Shown here: in pieces, positions 43,046 to 55,671 of the stretch
Layout: every line of letters starts with the position of its first letter
Position numbering within the stretch: the first letter of the stretch is position 1
Assembly: GCA_021234155.1 (NCBI GenBank)
Contig: JAJEKV010000027.1
Span: 8,296,873-8,360,872 of the forward strand
Reading direction: 5' to 3'
DNA: 64,000 nucleotides
From: Isoetes taiwanensis
Taxonomy: Eukaryota; Streptophyta; Lycopodiopsida; Isoetales; Isoetaceae
Translations under genes and position numbers: made by a program
Notes under the pieces: model-generated
What the model was told of the DNA's origin: nothing
Databases searched by the model: none
Seen by the model: the letters and a program-made list of their open reading frames with translations, nothing else

Positions 43046-44337
43046 CTATGCTGAATGCAGCTGTGGACCCATCTGAGTGCCTGAGGACGCTGCTGTGGTT
43101 GGAATAACTCGGGCAGCCTGCTCACGGGACCCTGATGGATGTGCTGCAGTTGTGGAAGGCCTCAATCCGCCCTCTCCCTGGCCTGCCTGGCCTGATGCCC
43201 CTGGACCGCTCTGCCCCTGTGACGCAGCTGTTCGTGGGAGTGCTGCCTCCGCAACTGTCTGGCGAGGAGGCACATATACCTTCATCTTGCCATTAACCAA
43301 ACCAGCAGCCCCTCCATCTTGTCGAATCTCTCTTACCTTGACCAACTCTTGGCTTCTTTCTCGTTGTTGCAGTGGCGTGAGATCCAGATCCAGGTATATG
43401 GACGTACCTTTCAAGCGACTGGTGCGGTGCAACAACAAAGATTTTGCCTCCCAATCCAAGACTGCAAACTTAACTAGCCGAGGTCTCATGTTCAGTCCAC
43501 CAACCCTGATTGGACTCTTGATAACCAAATACTGTAATTGGAGCTTTGCAAGTACCAGGGTAGTAAGCTTACCTGGCAAATCCTCGCCTTGCTCCTCCGG
43601 CAATCCCCGCACAATAAGGTTGAGGCGGCGTGCCTGGATGTCTTGCTCCTCACGAAGTACCCGCCTGATTCCCTAAGCCACCTCGGCCTCTGGCATGGGG
43701 GGTGCTGGTGCAGACGACTGTGGTGCACTCTGGACTCGCTGCACCTCCATTCGAAGGTCCTACATCTCTTGCTGTAAGTGGGCCATATGGTTCTCTATAT
43801 GTGAGCATCTTCCTGACATCTCCTGCATGTCTGCCTTTGCTTCATCAAGGAATTGGAGCCTCCCCCGCACCGCTTCCACATCCTTTTCCTTAGCATCTAT
43901 CCGACCAGCCATGCTTGTGACTTGTACAATCTGCTGCAGCAGCCCCTTCATGTCAGCCCGTGCTTGCGCCATGTCTTCCATCCACTGCTGGTGGACCTTA
44001 TCCAAGCGGTGCCCCATCTCCGTGATAGCTACGTTGTTACTTGCATCTCCCCTCTTATCTGGTCATTAGCCTTTTGGGCTCCCCTGCAATCATAATCCCC
44101 GAGCCGAACTTCCACAAAGGAAATTCGCTCCTTCTGTTGGAGAAGCTGCTTCTTGAGCGCAGCCACTGGCAGATGGTCCCGTGATGCCTCCAAGCTTGCC
44201 AGCTTAGCCTGGAGGAAACCGGCCTGTTCCTGTACAACCCTGATTGCCTCAGCCTGTGATACCTGCTCTGATGGGGACGAGGTATCCAAATTGCGGGCTC
44301 TTTTCTTCAATGCATGCATGCTGTCAGGGGTTGCCAT
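43046..44337 (-). pseudogene. LINE ORF1 protein (coiled coil, RRM, CTD)
   Basis: It starts MATPDSMHALKKRARNLDTS at 44337, then a coiled-coil region (QAEAIRVVQEQAGFLQAKLA; MAQARADMKGLLQQIVQ). It continues as RRLNLIVRGLPEEQGEDLPG, an L1 ORF1 RRM-type start, then MRPRLVKFAVLDWEAKSLL and IYLDLDLTPLQQRERSQEL, the C-terminal domain, and a Gly/Ser-rich tail ending at 43046. Frame changes near 44030 and 43680-43760 break it. This protein binds LINE RNA as a chaperone and forms trimers through the coiled coil. Confidence 0.85.
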
Positions 44338-44345
44338 GGAGGTCG

Positions 44346-44768
44346 GGTCGTGGGAAGGATGGACGTGGGGCAGCAGAATTTTGGGCGGCAATAGGACATG
44401 TTTATCAATATATATTAACATTATCATTTTGTTTTTAATTACTAGCTAATATCACTTTTACACCAACAACAGCAACTCACAATCGCTTATAAGCTCCTTG
44501 GAAATCAAACCTAAGCATGGCCTCCGAGCTTGAAACTTGAAATTATGCCTGAGATCTCTGTGTGGCGCTTCAAGAATCTATCTATACAGCATCCAGTGCC
44601 ATCTATAAGTTCACAAGAATACCACATTCTCCACATCTTATTCTCATCTCAAAAAAAAAAAAAAAAAAAAACTAGCAAAAAGGCACGCCAGAGGCCGAAG
44701 AAAATAAAGTTTGTGCACGAAAATAAAGTTTGTGCACTGTAGATTCAATCCAGAGAAGTTAAAAATGT
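44346..44768. other. Flank with poly(A) tract
   Basis: No gene. A run of 22 A at about 44649-44670 is followed by ACTAGCAAAAAGGCACGCCA, nearly repeated at 49450-49485 and partly at 55330-55365. AAAATAAAGTTTGTGCAC is tandemly doubled near 44705-44737. Confidence 0.6.
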
Positions 44769-45043
44769 TTTGCTAGATCTATGATAGAAATGCACTATTG
44801 AAGAGGCCAATTTAATTGCAATTCGAATCTGGTTGTGCAATTCTGCAGTAGGCTTGAGAACAAACACCATCAATATAATATCAAAGCAGACCAACAAAAG
44901 TAGAGGTGATAAATAGTCTAGTCTTCTTCTTCGAAAGCTGCAACACCATCAAAATATAAAAAAGGCGGGTTTGGCTAGAACCCAAAAATGCTGGAAAAGA
45001 GAAACAACTCTGTTAAGAATCATAGTTATGGCGGAGTACCTTG
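44769..45043. repeat. Dispersed ~277-bp repeat, copy 2
   Basis: Almost identical to 10217-10494 and in the same orientation. Its ends are not flanked by visible inverted repeats. Confidence 0.85.
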
Positions 45044-45848
45044 ACGAAAAGGAGAATGATGGCAAGGAGCCTATCAGCCCTAGGCACCATCAAATTTAAC
45101 TTATGAAGCATATCATTGAGAATGTTGAAAATAAACTGCTTAGTTCTAGTTGGACACAATAACGGTCCATGTGTTTTTCAATTAAAGATGTAAATCTAGC
45201 GCATCTTTCATCTTGAATCTAGCCATGAACTGCTAACATAACTAAGGTTTATTTGCTTAATTGAATGCAACGTTGGTAGCAATGGATTAACTTCAGACCT
45301 CAGAAGTTACTCACATGGTGCATAGACAGATGAGCATATAGGACATCACAACGATAGCAAGGTGTTTGTGGGACCTACAATGGAGTTCGTCTATTTCCAC
45401 ATGTATAGCCTAGAAATGCATCCAGGATCTGCTCCAAAACCTCGTATTTCTGCTTATTTGCACATGCACCATGAGTAGAACTTGCTTAATATTTGTTTCC
45501 TTATGTTGGATAAGGCAAAACAACAGCAAACTTCAACCTGTTAGAATCCCAAATCATTTACGTGATTGTAAGTAAATGCGTCGCATCCCAAACAGGAGAC
45601 CAAATGCAACACCCAAGGCAACAAAACTCCAAGTTCTATGCACTAATGGAAATCTTGTTTGTCCATATATAATTTCATGGTGCTAACATCCTCCTGTATT
45701 TTTTGAAGAATAGCATTCAACTCCACTAGTTGTTCCTTCGATGTATGACTACAATTATGCAATGCACTAAGCTTGTTCAAAAGCCTTCCACAAATGTCAA
45801 ATCAATCCTTACTTTTCCATTTGCCTTTCCTTCCAATATAGCAACTGG

Positions 45849-46430
45849 TCAAGCAAAGCAACTGCGATCAAGAGATGGTTCAACATAGTGCTCAGAATGA
45901 TCCTCTGGAGCATCAAAATATTGCTCTTCAGCTGCAACATGTTTTTCTTCAGTCACAACATGTTTTCCTTTAGCTACAACATGTTTATCTACAACAGATA
46001 AGAAGCTCTGCTGCTCTTCACAAAAAGCATGTGCAACACTCAACCACTTGAAGAATGTTTTTCTTGCATGAATTTTCATATAGTTCTCCACAGTACCTCT
46101 AAAGCCGGTACACAATTTGAGCAAAACTTCGCACTCTCTGACCCAAATAAAAAAGAGGAAAAGGATGTGCAAAATATACCTTGTATACGGAATGCCAGGA
46201 TTGCACTCCAATGTAATTTTCATTCTGATTGAGGAACCTTGTGATCCCGGGCTTAACAATAGCTCCCCAGATGTGCGAAATCTGCCGCCCCCTTGGACTT
46301 CAAAAGTAGGTTCTGACCTGACAAAGAAGGAAATCCTCTGCTTCATAAATTGTTGGGATTCCTTCACAGGCAGCTTATCCGTAGCTGGAAAAAGTTGAAA
46401 CAGTGAAACACAAAATTTCACATTTAACAA
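45849..46430 (-). pseudogene. Unidentified host-like gene fragment
   Basis: Minus strand: a splice acceptor (TTTTTTCCAG) precedes ATDKLPVKESQQFMKQRIS, then FEVQGGGRFRTSGELLLSPG and MKITLECNPGIPYTR. It continues as CEVLLKLCTGFRGTVENYMK and IHARKTFFKWLSVAHAFCEE, then a His/Val/Glu repeat (KHVVAKGKHVVTEEKHVAAE) before the stop at 45849. The frame is open throughout. A 42-nt segment (46138-46179) bounded by GT and AG could be read as a very short intron, but it is also in frame. It reads like a genuine conserved protein that I cannot name. Other exons are not visible. Confidence 0.45.
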
Positions 46431-46439
46431 GACAAAAAC

Positions 46440-48690
46440 ATAAGAAGTGGCATTTTAGATGCATAAGTCTTTAAGAATTGTCTTTCCCAGCCGTATTCAT
46501 GGCTCTAAATTGGAACATCTTTCTTTCAATCAAGAAGCAGCATTTCCAGAAAGCAACTGATGTATGACCTGCTAGACCACCATGTAATAGTTGTGTATAG
46601 AATGAACTATGTTATCTTTCTGATACTACCTTTCTTGCTTCCTCTAGCATAGACAAAGGTCTACCAACAGAACATTGAAGAGGCTCATGAAAGAATAAAT
46701 GAATTGTAGATACATAGGCATTCTACAATTTTTTTGCAATGATACAACTAAACAGCCTGGCTCCTTGATTTCAGATATCATGTCCAATAGCGAACTGCTA
46801 ATCGGAACAACTCCATGAAGGCACTGTTTCAGCTTGTCCGCTCTCCACAATATCTTGCTTGAAAGACATAAGAATCAAATACAAATAGGGGATTGCAGAA
46901 TCAAATCCAAAACGAGAGCACCAACAGTAGAAATTTACTGAAAGACATCATATACGGCTTCCATCACGTGGATGTCAGAAAGAAATGGGTAGAAACTCTT
47001 AAATGCAGGAAAAAACATAAGAATGGAGTCCTAGCGGCAGACAGATCTTGCTATTACTTACCAAAACCGAAGTAAAAAAAGAAGCAAAATGGTAAAAGTA
47101 AGCCAGACTGGAAAACGAAAGGCGGAAGAGTGTCTGTTCCAACTACAGTAGGTTAGAATGAGATGCAAAATGGCAGCGATGGAGATCAGAAGATTTTTGC
47201 GAAAGGCCACTAGCAACTATTTTTCTTGGCCATTCTTTTATATAGATCGAGATCCAAACAATCTCAATAAACCCTTTCCCTGGTCAAAAATGATGGAAAG
47301 ATCTAAGCCTACTGCTAGTATGTCAAAAAGACAGATCCTAATTTGACTGGTGCAAAGACACAAATATGAGCTTCTAGTTCATCATCAAACAATCCAAAAC
47401 GAAGAAGCCAAAATGTGAAAGAAGGATCTTACCTCCAAGTAGCCGGCTTGCCTCTTTCGCAATGCCGCAGAGGCAACACATACTTTAAAAAACCATTTTT
47501 GCCACCTTGACTAGCAAAACATCATAGAAAAAGTTGAAACTTGAGAAACTTGAACTGGAAAACACATACTCAAAATTATATTGGTTCATACCTGTATATG
47601 CAAAAAGGCTGTTGGTCCGCACACATTAGTCAGATGCTTGTTTCCTACTAGCGAACCTAGTGTTCAAACAGTAATGGCAAACACAAGAACTATCTTATTC
47701 AAAGGCCTCCTGAGAGCTAAAAATCTTTCATTTAGCCGTTCAATTTCATAATGAAGCACTATGCTTCAAGATAACTACGCTATACAATGCTTTTCGCAAA
47801 GCATATTCACTTGCAAGCCAGAGATGGAGATATAATATGAAACATAGATGTGTGCCCCAACCTCTATCAATATTTGATCAATGTGACAAATGCTTGTCAT
47901 CTATCAAATGAACTGTAAAAAAACTAGAGATGCCACAGACCTTTTAGTGGCTGTTTCAATTGATGATTCTAACCACAAGAAGGTGAAACTTTGGACAGGA
48001 TAGGCAACATGTATGCAAGTGTTCTACCAGTGGCCAATCTATAAAATGAAAAATGTGATCTATAGGACCAACCCACAGATACAAAATGAAAGAAAATGTC
48101 AATGTGCTGATCTCATCTGAATTATCCTTAAAGTCGAACCCACCAAATGACTGTAGAAGATGACCATGTTGATGCCAACCGGACTAGAAACAGAATTGTT
48201 CTGCCTAGACATTTCCTTTAGATAAGAAGCAGAGGATCAATAGAGCATGTATGATATAAACGGAAAATGATTTACAGGTGATTGCAAGCAGCAACCAACG
48301 ATGATTTAGAGGTGATTGCAAGCAGCAACCAACGATGGCCTGATTCGCCTATTATCAGGACGAATTTGGGAATTGCCACACAAAACTAGGTTTAGACTTA
48401 GAGGTCCAATTCGATGGCTTTGAGACAAATTTCTGGCTATCAGCCCCGATTTTATAGTTTCTACCCTGTTCAGAGGTCGAATTTGATGGTTCTGAGTCTC
48501 GATTTGTGGCTAGTAATCCAAGGTGAAAGAAATAGATGGATATATTTCTCGCAAGGAAATCATGGCCTTTAAAGAAAAGATTCAACGAACAAATAATTTA
48601 GTGGAGCTACCAGAGTACGCATTAAACCTTCAAACTGGTGGGCTTAAAACCCCGTCAATCGTCCGCTTGGTAAGGACAATCAAACAGCAC
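46440..48690. other. No recognisable gene
   Basis: AT-rich DNA with only short open frames. GGTGATTGCAAGCAGCAACC occurs twice (48277 and 48311). GTCCAATTCGATGGCT and GTCGAATTTGATGGTT (48403 and 48475) are a diverged pair. I see nothing else. Confidence 0.5.
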
Positions 48691-48694
48691 TGAA

Positions 48695-49165
48695 AGATGG
48701 TATGCTTCAAGATGGTACGCTCCAAGATGGTATGCTTCAGAACAGATTCTGCCGGATAACAGAGTTATAATTGTTGGAGGGAAAAAGCAGTTCAACTATG
48801 AATTTGTACCTAAGCAATCCATCGAATCCGTGCATAACTTGCCCTTCCTTGCAGAAACAACCGATGCATGGCTAAATAATCTGTATCCCTTCTTGCACCT
48901 ATTCTCAGATGGAAATCTTTTCATCTTTGCAAGCACGAAATCTATTATGTTAGATTACAAGAACAACAGAGTAGTGAAAACATTTTTGACCATGCCAAGG
49001 TTGGAAGCTAGAAACTATCCATCGTCAGGAGCATCAGTAATGTTACCTTTTAGAAGAAAAGTCAAATATCCAAGAAGTAGAAATACGAATCTGCGGAGGA
49101 GTGGCGCCTAGGTCATACCGGGAAGCTTCAGCAAATTGCGGCAGAATCAAGATCACGGTGAAGAC
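48695..49165 (+). pseudogene. Glyoxal oxidase (galactose-oxidase-like) fragment
   Basis: The reading SEQILPDNRVIIVGGKKQFN, YEFVPK, LNNLYPFLHLFSDGNLFIFA and STKSIMLDYKNNRVVK then LEARNYPSSGASVMLPF matches the beta-propeller of plant glyoxal/aldehyde oxidases (GLOX), which are copper-radical enzymes of the cell wall that make hydrogen peroxide. After a frameshift at about 49046 it continues as EVEIRICGGVAPRS and NCGRIKIT, then fails. The propeller start, the catalytic Cys-Tyr region and the C-terminal domain are absent. At its left end RWYAS/P is tandemly triplicated (48695-48739). A captured or relic fragment. Confidence 0.85.
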
Positions 49166-49289
49166 ATGAATGGTAAGTAAGGAACAAGTACTATTGGTAC
49201 GACCGCCGAGAAAACGATGCAAAGCAATTTAAATAAATTGTAGTAGAAAGCTTGCTGGGAGGCAGGCACGCATGCTTTCCAACGTCTTT

Positions 49290-49470
49290 TAGCATCTCCG
49301 TGATAATTTTTGGCTCTTTCCTAATTTCCGTGGCCCTAGATCTACAAAAATAAAGATCTAACCGAGAATATTAAGACACATCAGATTTTGCTGAAGTGGA
49401 GATGCTACGTGCAAGAAGGGTTGCACGCTTAGTTAGGCTGGCGTGCTAAAAAAAAAACTAGCAAAAAGCA
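49290..49470. repeat. Dispersed repeat with internal poly(A), copy 1
   Basis: Shares ATTTTTGG...TTTTCTAATTT, CAGATTTTGCTGAAGTGGAG, TACGTG and a terminal GGCTGGCGTGCTAAAAAAA with 55150-55350. The A-tract is followed by ACTAGC in each copy. It may be a short retroelement. Its ends are not defined. Confidence 0.55.
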
Positions 49471-49499
49471 CACCAGAAGGCTTTAGCAAGGTAAGACTT

Positions 49500-52400
49500 G
49501 CTAGGTTTTTATTTAGGCTTGGTGTCATTAAACTGCTATTGGTGGCTAATCTTTTCCCTTTGTATTTCATTTGAAGAAGCATGGTTTTGTAACATAGATA
49601 GATGCTAGTGTTTGAAAGGAGCTAAGTCTAATCTGATTGAAGAAATGGCTTAATAAAACTGTGGTAGTAGAAAATTGCATATTTTATGGCAAAAATTACA
49701 ATGTTATTTTTCCCCTTCGCAGGAGGAACGAGTCCCTGGACTTGCTAGGAGTCTACTGCCATGGTGGATGGTTTGGTGATTTTGAATTAGTGTATTTCTA
49801 TTGTATGTCCTTCGGTACGCAAGCCTCGATCTCACGATTGTTGTCAAATGGCTTGTATTTGCAGGGCCTGAGGCCATTTTCTTGTTTGAATTTTCTCTGT
49901 GTTAGTAAATCCTTTACCTTGTCTTGTAATAGAGCTATGTTTTAGTGTTGCATTTGTTGGAGTTAGTAGCCTTACCTTATCTGATTAACACAATGTAGAT
50001 TGCCATGTATTTTCAACTACCATTTCGACTACAATTGGGTATTAAGAAAAGCCTCCTTCATTAATAAATTAAAGAGCTCCCATGTTCTTAAAAATCCTAT
50101 AGTATTTATGTCATGTGAGATATAGTGTGCTAATTTCGTTTTGGGTTGGGGGAGGGTATTCTGGCAGTGGTTAGGACTATGATTTCAGTAGCGTATTGTA
50201 TAAAAAATGGTATAATTTGCCATGTGGGAGGAGCTTGAATGGTTATTGCTATTTTGGGTGCTTTGCAACTCCCTTTTTTCATGGATGTTTTTGCAAAGGC
50301 TCAGGTGCAGATTATGGTTTGAGGATAGAAAGATAAGAATGAATGCTCGTTTCTTTTTTTAGAACGGATCCCAGCGGGGCAGGGAAGCCACGCTCTGGTG
50401 AGTTCCGGTGGTTCTGGAGAGAGAGGCAGAGTTCGCTCCCCATCTGCCTTTACATCATTACATCATGTTTAGTTAGTGCGCCACTGGCCTCTGTACAAAG
50501 AAAGGTTTGTTACGGCACTAACCCTAACCCTGCAGCCAAAATCATAGCCTAGCCTGCAGCTAATGTAGTCTGTTTATATTTCTCTGTTTTCCTAACTTTT
50601 CTGGTGAAGGCAGCATGTCCCAGAAGTTTGATTCCTTTGAGCTGTTTTCGGTAATACAGCGATGCTCTATTGGGCAAAGCATGGCTTCACGATAGAACCC
50701 CATGTAATTTTCGGAGGGAGTAATTTGAATGACGTTCAAATTTCTGAAGGTTGAAGCCGCTTTGATTAGGTGGCCACAGGGAGATTAGGCGCAGTGACAT
50801 TAGCTGGCCGATTGCAGCCGATTAGTTTTGGCATCCGCAGGCATCACAGAGTTCTTCTTCAGAGCTTGGCTTAGGGAAGAGGCTGCGACCTACTATTTGA
50901 AGAGCCCACAAGGCAGAGCTGTCTCTAGTTTCTTTCTCCGAATACCATCTCAGTAAATGTTTTTGACTGATTTGCAAATGCAGCGGATTTATATGCCAGT
51001 TGTGTCAGTTGTGTTCGGTGGCCTGGTATGGCGAGGGAGGGCGGAGGTTGATTTCCGGGAGCAGAAACGCCGGCTCATACTCTGGGAGCAGAACGCTGGC
51101 TCATACCTTTATGCTGACCATTGGCTTCTTTACTTTGTGTTTTTCCTCTGCTTTAACCATGTGGTCGTTCGACACCATAGGAAGTGGTTTTTTGTTTTTG
51201 GGTCAAAATCTTAATGGCCATTGATCTGGCACAATACTAGGAATATCCAACAGATCGATGGCTTGCAATAAAAGATGAACCAAACGCTATAATACATAGA
51301 AAAAACGATAATATAGGTTACAATTAATTTCCAAACTAGTGACAGTCCAAACACAAATGGAACAGAAAAGTTACAAAGAGCCCCATAGCTTTGTCAAACT
51401 TACATAATGCAATGAGGACACTTTTTTAAGGATGGATTCTACAAGTTTTAGTACTCTTCTAGTACTCCCTCAGAAAATCATATATGGAGTTGGCCAATTA
51501 TTTGCAGTAGTAGAGCCAACGATTGAAGTGAAGTTAATAATGGACAGATAGAAAAATTAAAACAAAGTTACTGACAGCCAAGTAGAAATTGCTTACCTTC
51601 ATCTATTAAGAAATCAAAGCTACCTTCCAGCCAGGCTATATGACATCTAGTTTTTTTGTGTAAAAATTGAGATACTAGGAGATTAACCATTGCCTATTAT
51701 GCTGGGACATAGTTGCAAACCAATGATCATCCAAATTTGGAGGTCTACAGTGGCTATTGTTTATTGGAAATTTAGGTAGAAGTCTAGAAGCGATAGTCCT
51801 AAGCTATTGTTTATTGGAAATTTAGGTAGAAGTCTAGAAGCGATAGTACTAAGCTAAATTGATACTGCTCAACCAGAACTAGAAGTTTGGTACTGCTCCA
51901 CAAAACAGAAGACAACCACAAAGAGTTTAAAAGCTACAGAGAGGCATGCCATTAGGAATCTATGCACAAAAGAAGAGGCTTGTGTATTAAAAGCCGGTGG
52001 TTATAGAGCATTTGAAGAATATGTATTTCACTAACATTAACTGTAAGAGGAGCTACAAAACATTCTTGTTTGTTAGAAAAACCACCTACAAGAATAATTC
52101 TTGCCTTCTTTGCATAAAAGAACACAGCTATGTAGTATCAGGTTTTGTAAATTGAGTCATGAGACAAACAAAAATGTTGTTATAAATACGAAGGACCCTA
52201 TGTTCAGTCCATCAAACAAGCAACTACCTCTTCGAAGAATGCAAAGCAATACCTCTAACTGTCCCTGCCAAACCAAGGGGACAATCCTTATACCTGTCCC
52301 AATGCAAAGATGGGATATGAGGATTCAGTGGAGTGCATCTTCTTCAGGTTAGCTTGTATATACTATCTCAAGTGTTTTAAATATTGCTGGTATTTCAATC

Positions 52401-53900
52401 GATCATAATCTTCATACACAATATCTGATATCATATGCCCAACCACAAGCTTTATGATTGAGGCTTGAACTAATGAATGGATGTGAGAAATTCATGTACT
52501 GTGATATCTATGCAAGGGATCATAAAGAGTCCATCTTGTTTCGGTCTCAATCCTGCTCATTTTTTATACTCGTCCCGGTTGATGAATCTTCTCTTGTGAT
52601 CGCCTTTGTATGAAAGAAAATGATCACATGGTATATTAGGAGGTTTGTGAAGTTGAACAGAGACCTGCCACAGAAACCTGCCACTAAGAAGCATGGCATT
52701 AGACAGTTTGACACCATTATGCGAGGAACAGAAGTTTGGTACTGCTTGACGGCAGAAAAAGGCCAGAAAGAGTTTAAAAGCTGTAGAGAGTTTTGCCATT
52801 AGGGAAAGCTCGTGGTTATAGAGCCTTTGAAGAACTTTGATTTCACTAAGATAATAGGCTGCAACAATGGTTTCTTACCTCTTACTCTTTAAGTTTTGGT
52901 AAGCGTGCAGCACCTGTAGATCAAGATCTGCAAAAAATCAATATGCACCGCCAGTAAACATAAATGATAAACATAGATAGAAACTGATTGATGGGATGCG
53001 TAGATAGAGGATAAAAACTAAAATGCATATGTGGTTTATGACTGACAGTTGCTTGTGAATTCTTAAGCAATACAATGACATCAAATGTCTTTCTCAAAAA
53101 GCTTTACATAATATTGGAGCCATCGGATCTGCAGGGAGTACATCATCCTAATCAAGACACACATGAGAATGGATACACTGGTCCTATATGTCCAAGCCAT
53201 ATGTCCAAGCTGACTTAATAGGTAAGTCAAATTTGGCAAATAAAATATGCATATATTGAGTAAGTAAGGTACTCTAAGAGACAGGAAAGGCTGGCATACT
53301 CACATCCAGTTCATTGGTAAAAAACTTTGAAAGAAAATGCCAATGGGCTCTGTGAGATGCATCAAAACATTAGCAGAAATGCCCCTTCAATATGATTAAC
53401 TTCAGGTTTTCTAGATAAAACAGAATCTCACTGTTGAGATTCATATACACACAAATCATAAGCAATACCTGGTTACCTCATGGTTTGCTGTGCACACACC
53501 GAGAATAATGTAACATGACATTCTTGAACTGAGAAAGAGAACTTCTAGATTCACCCATGGAAAAAATGTCTGCAACCAATGGCTTCGAATATCAGCCATC
53601 TAGTATGCACAATAATTCATGCCAGTTATGTTTCAATACAACTCTAAATTTATGTATTGTCACTATAACAGGGGTTTGCTCTGATTGTCTTTAGATGGAA
53701 GGCCTAACTAATGGAACCTAAAGCAACACACAAAGCCAGAGTCTTAATCTTAGAGTTCCTTACTTGATATTCTGCCAACATCGCTTATGATTAAACTTGG
53801 AGTAAAAATTCGTTTGGCAGGTGTATAGCTTCAGTCTCCATTGGGTGTATCTCCTCCGAGATTTGCTATCCTACGCATAACTCTGATTGATACGGTTATC
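49500..53900. other. No recognisable gene; local duplications only
   Basis: A 50-bp unit (CTATTGTTTATTGGAAATTT onward) is tandemly doubled at 51754-51803 and 51804-51853. GAAGTTTGGTACTGCT...AAGAGTTTAAAAGCT and GTGGTTATAGAGC occur at 51880-51990 and again at 52730-52830 as a diverged repeat. Open frames are short and unconvincing. Confidence 0.5.
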
Positions 53901-53909
53901 TGGCTATAC

Positions 53910-54470
53910 CATATGCATAAGCAGTGCCTTCGTTAAAAACACTGCGCACAGTTGTATCTCCCTGCACGCACCACGAAACCTCTGTCTCCTTTTTGAATTT
54001 CTCTGGCACTGCACCAACAAAGAAATGATTAAGCAACAAGCATACATGCATTGATATTATGAAAATTTTACTTCAATTTAGATGTAGCTGGACAGCTACC
54101 GATCCATTCAATGCACCACGTTTCTTACAATATTATTAACTCTTCGCAAGCCCTATCTGAGGGGACGAAATCTCACAGTAACTGTGATATTCTCCTTTGT
54201 TCGGTTTGCAGAGCTTGGGTAATCCAACATGAAGCTCCTAGTGGATAAAGAATTTGACGATGCATATGGCTGAGGTGGAGAAGGATACCCAATATGGGCT
54301 TTCATATTTGTTCCAAGAGATAAACTGCGAGTTTTGCCTGGTGTTACCGATCTTCGTGAACTTTTGGACCCAGACGAAGAATGGCCATATGAATAAGAGG
54401 CTTCTTTATTGAAGTCAATTGTAGGAAAATGCAAATGGAGAGCTAGATCTTGCTCTAGATGCCATTGCAC
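53910..54470 (-). pseudogene. Kinesin-7 exons 1-2 fragment
   Basis: Exon 1 (54470-54157) encodes a Ser/Arg/Pro-rich leader (SSSGSKSSRRSVTPGKTRSL) ending in TKENITVTVRFRPL, the first strand of plant kinesin-7 motors. The next exon (54008-53910) follows an acceptor TTGGTGCAG and reads AREIQKGD, then, after a frameshift, VSW and GDTTVRS...GTAYAY. This is the usual continuation of the motor (AREIQKGDE.SWYA.GD). It ends at GTATAG. The donor of exon 1 reads CTCAG-ATAGGG, where GT is expected. The ATP-binding P-loop and the rest of the motor were not found in the window. Kinesin-7 proteins are microtubule motors of mitosis and organelle placement. This copy cannot be functional. Confidence 0.8.
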
Positions 54471-54479
54471 GAATTATAG

Positions 54480-55323
54480 GATTAGTGATTATTTCAGGAG
54501 CAATAAAGAAAGGGATTTTTTGCTCATTTTGAAATACTGAGAGCTTAGATTAGAGCTCTGAAGAATTAACAAGCATTTCAATAGCATGTTTGGATCAGAG
54601 CAAAGTGCAAAACTGACAGAGTTTGTCAATGTGGCTTGGCTTAACCTGTAAGCTGCTGAGCATTTTTAGGGGATTTTCTGAAAGCTAAAGGCACAAAGAA
54701 GCGTCTCTTCAAAAACTACATCCTTTCAGATAAGCCCAATCCTTGCCATGCCCAATGAATCTGTCTAGGTTCGGTTCCTAGAGCACCATTACATATAATT
54801 TGCACTGGCCATAAGAAATAGGGCTATGACGAGATTAGCCGTAGCATAGGGCTCGATGCTTGCATGTGAGCTCCCAAAAAATTAAGCATCAAGCAACTGA
54901 GAAAAACAGATGCAGTTGCCATTATGATCATGCAAGATGAAGTCGCCAATATGACCAGGCATGCAAGATTCTTAAGAAATAAGCCTCTAACTCGTGTTTG
55001 GGCAAACTCTGAACTTTGAACACATTAATTCTGGGCAGACGCCGCAACCAAGACTAAGAACAAAAACAAGGAGTTAGATTGATGATGGACGAAATCAAAC
55101 GGAACAGAAATGAAAGGGAAAACGAGAAGGGAAGCACGGCAACATCACGGCGTATTCTATCTCTGCGGCTATATTTTTGGATCTTTTCTAATTTTAGAGG
55201 CTGTCGATGCTAAAAAATTGAGATCAAACGGTGAAGGGACATGCCACCTCAGATTTTGCTGAGGTGGAGGTGATACGTGGATAAGCTAGAATTTGAGGAA
55301 AGGCTGTAGGCCCGGTAGGGCTG

Positions 55324-55354
<31 letters not shown>

Positions 55355-55554
55355 CTAGCTAGGAATATCACAGAATCATCAATAAAAAACACGAGTTTTT
55401 TCAAATCACGGCACACAAGGAACATGTGTGGACATCACAAGATTGTGATGGCATCATCACGCCGTCATCGTAATAAGTGTGCGCACGTGCGCGCGCGCAC
55501 AGACACACATACACACACAAAATCAGAATTTAAAGCATAAGAACATAACAACTA
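54480..55554. repeat. Non-coding DNA, dispersed repeat copy 2 and microsatellite
   Basis: 55150-55350 is the second copy of the poly(A)-bearing repeat (CAGATTTTGCTGAGGTGGAG, GGGCTGGTGTGT then about 26 A). A CA/GC microsatellite lies at 55480-55520. No gene seen. Confidence 0.6.
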
Positions 55555-55671
55555 TCAAAAGCCATGCATCCATTAATGCCACAGCATGTCATACCTCCGT
55601 ATATTTCTATGCATCACAGCGCTTGCCCTGCTAAGAGCGGCCTTGGTAATGATTGTCTGTCTCATAGACAA

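Larger units (their letters stand above)
39541..44345 (-). mobile_element. Nearly full-length L1-like LINE (minus strand)
   Basis: ORF1 and ORF2 lie in L1 order, ending at GTGGACGTTAAAATAAA followed by (CTTC)n tail repeats (39541-39560 on the plus strand as AGGAAGGAAGG). The 5' end lies at or slightly beyond 44340, because no more coding or promoter sequence can be recognised there. I found no clear target duplication. Confidence 0.9.

Noticed and set aside
46138-46179. 42-nt GT-AG intron in the minus-strand fragment
   Set aside because: It is shorter than usual plant introns and in frame, so it was not called as an intron.
55480-55520. Alternating purine-pyrimidine tract as a regulatory Z-DNA site
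   Set aside because: It is a short CA/GC microsatellite with no gene nearby, and nothing supports a function.
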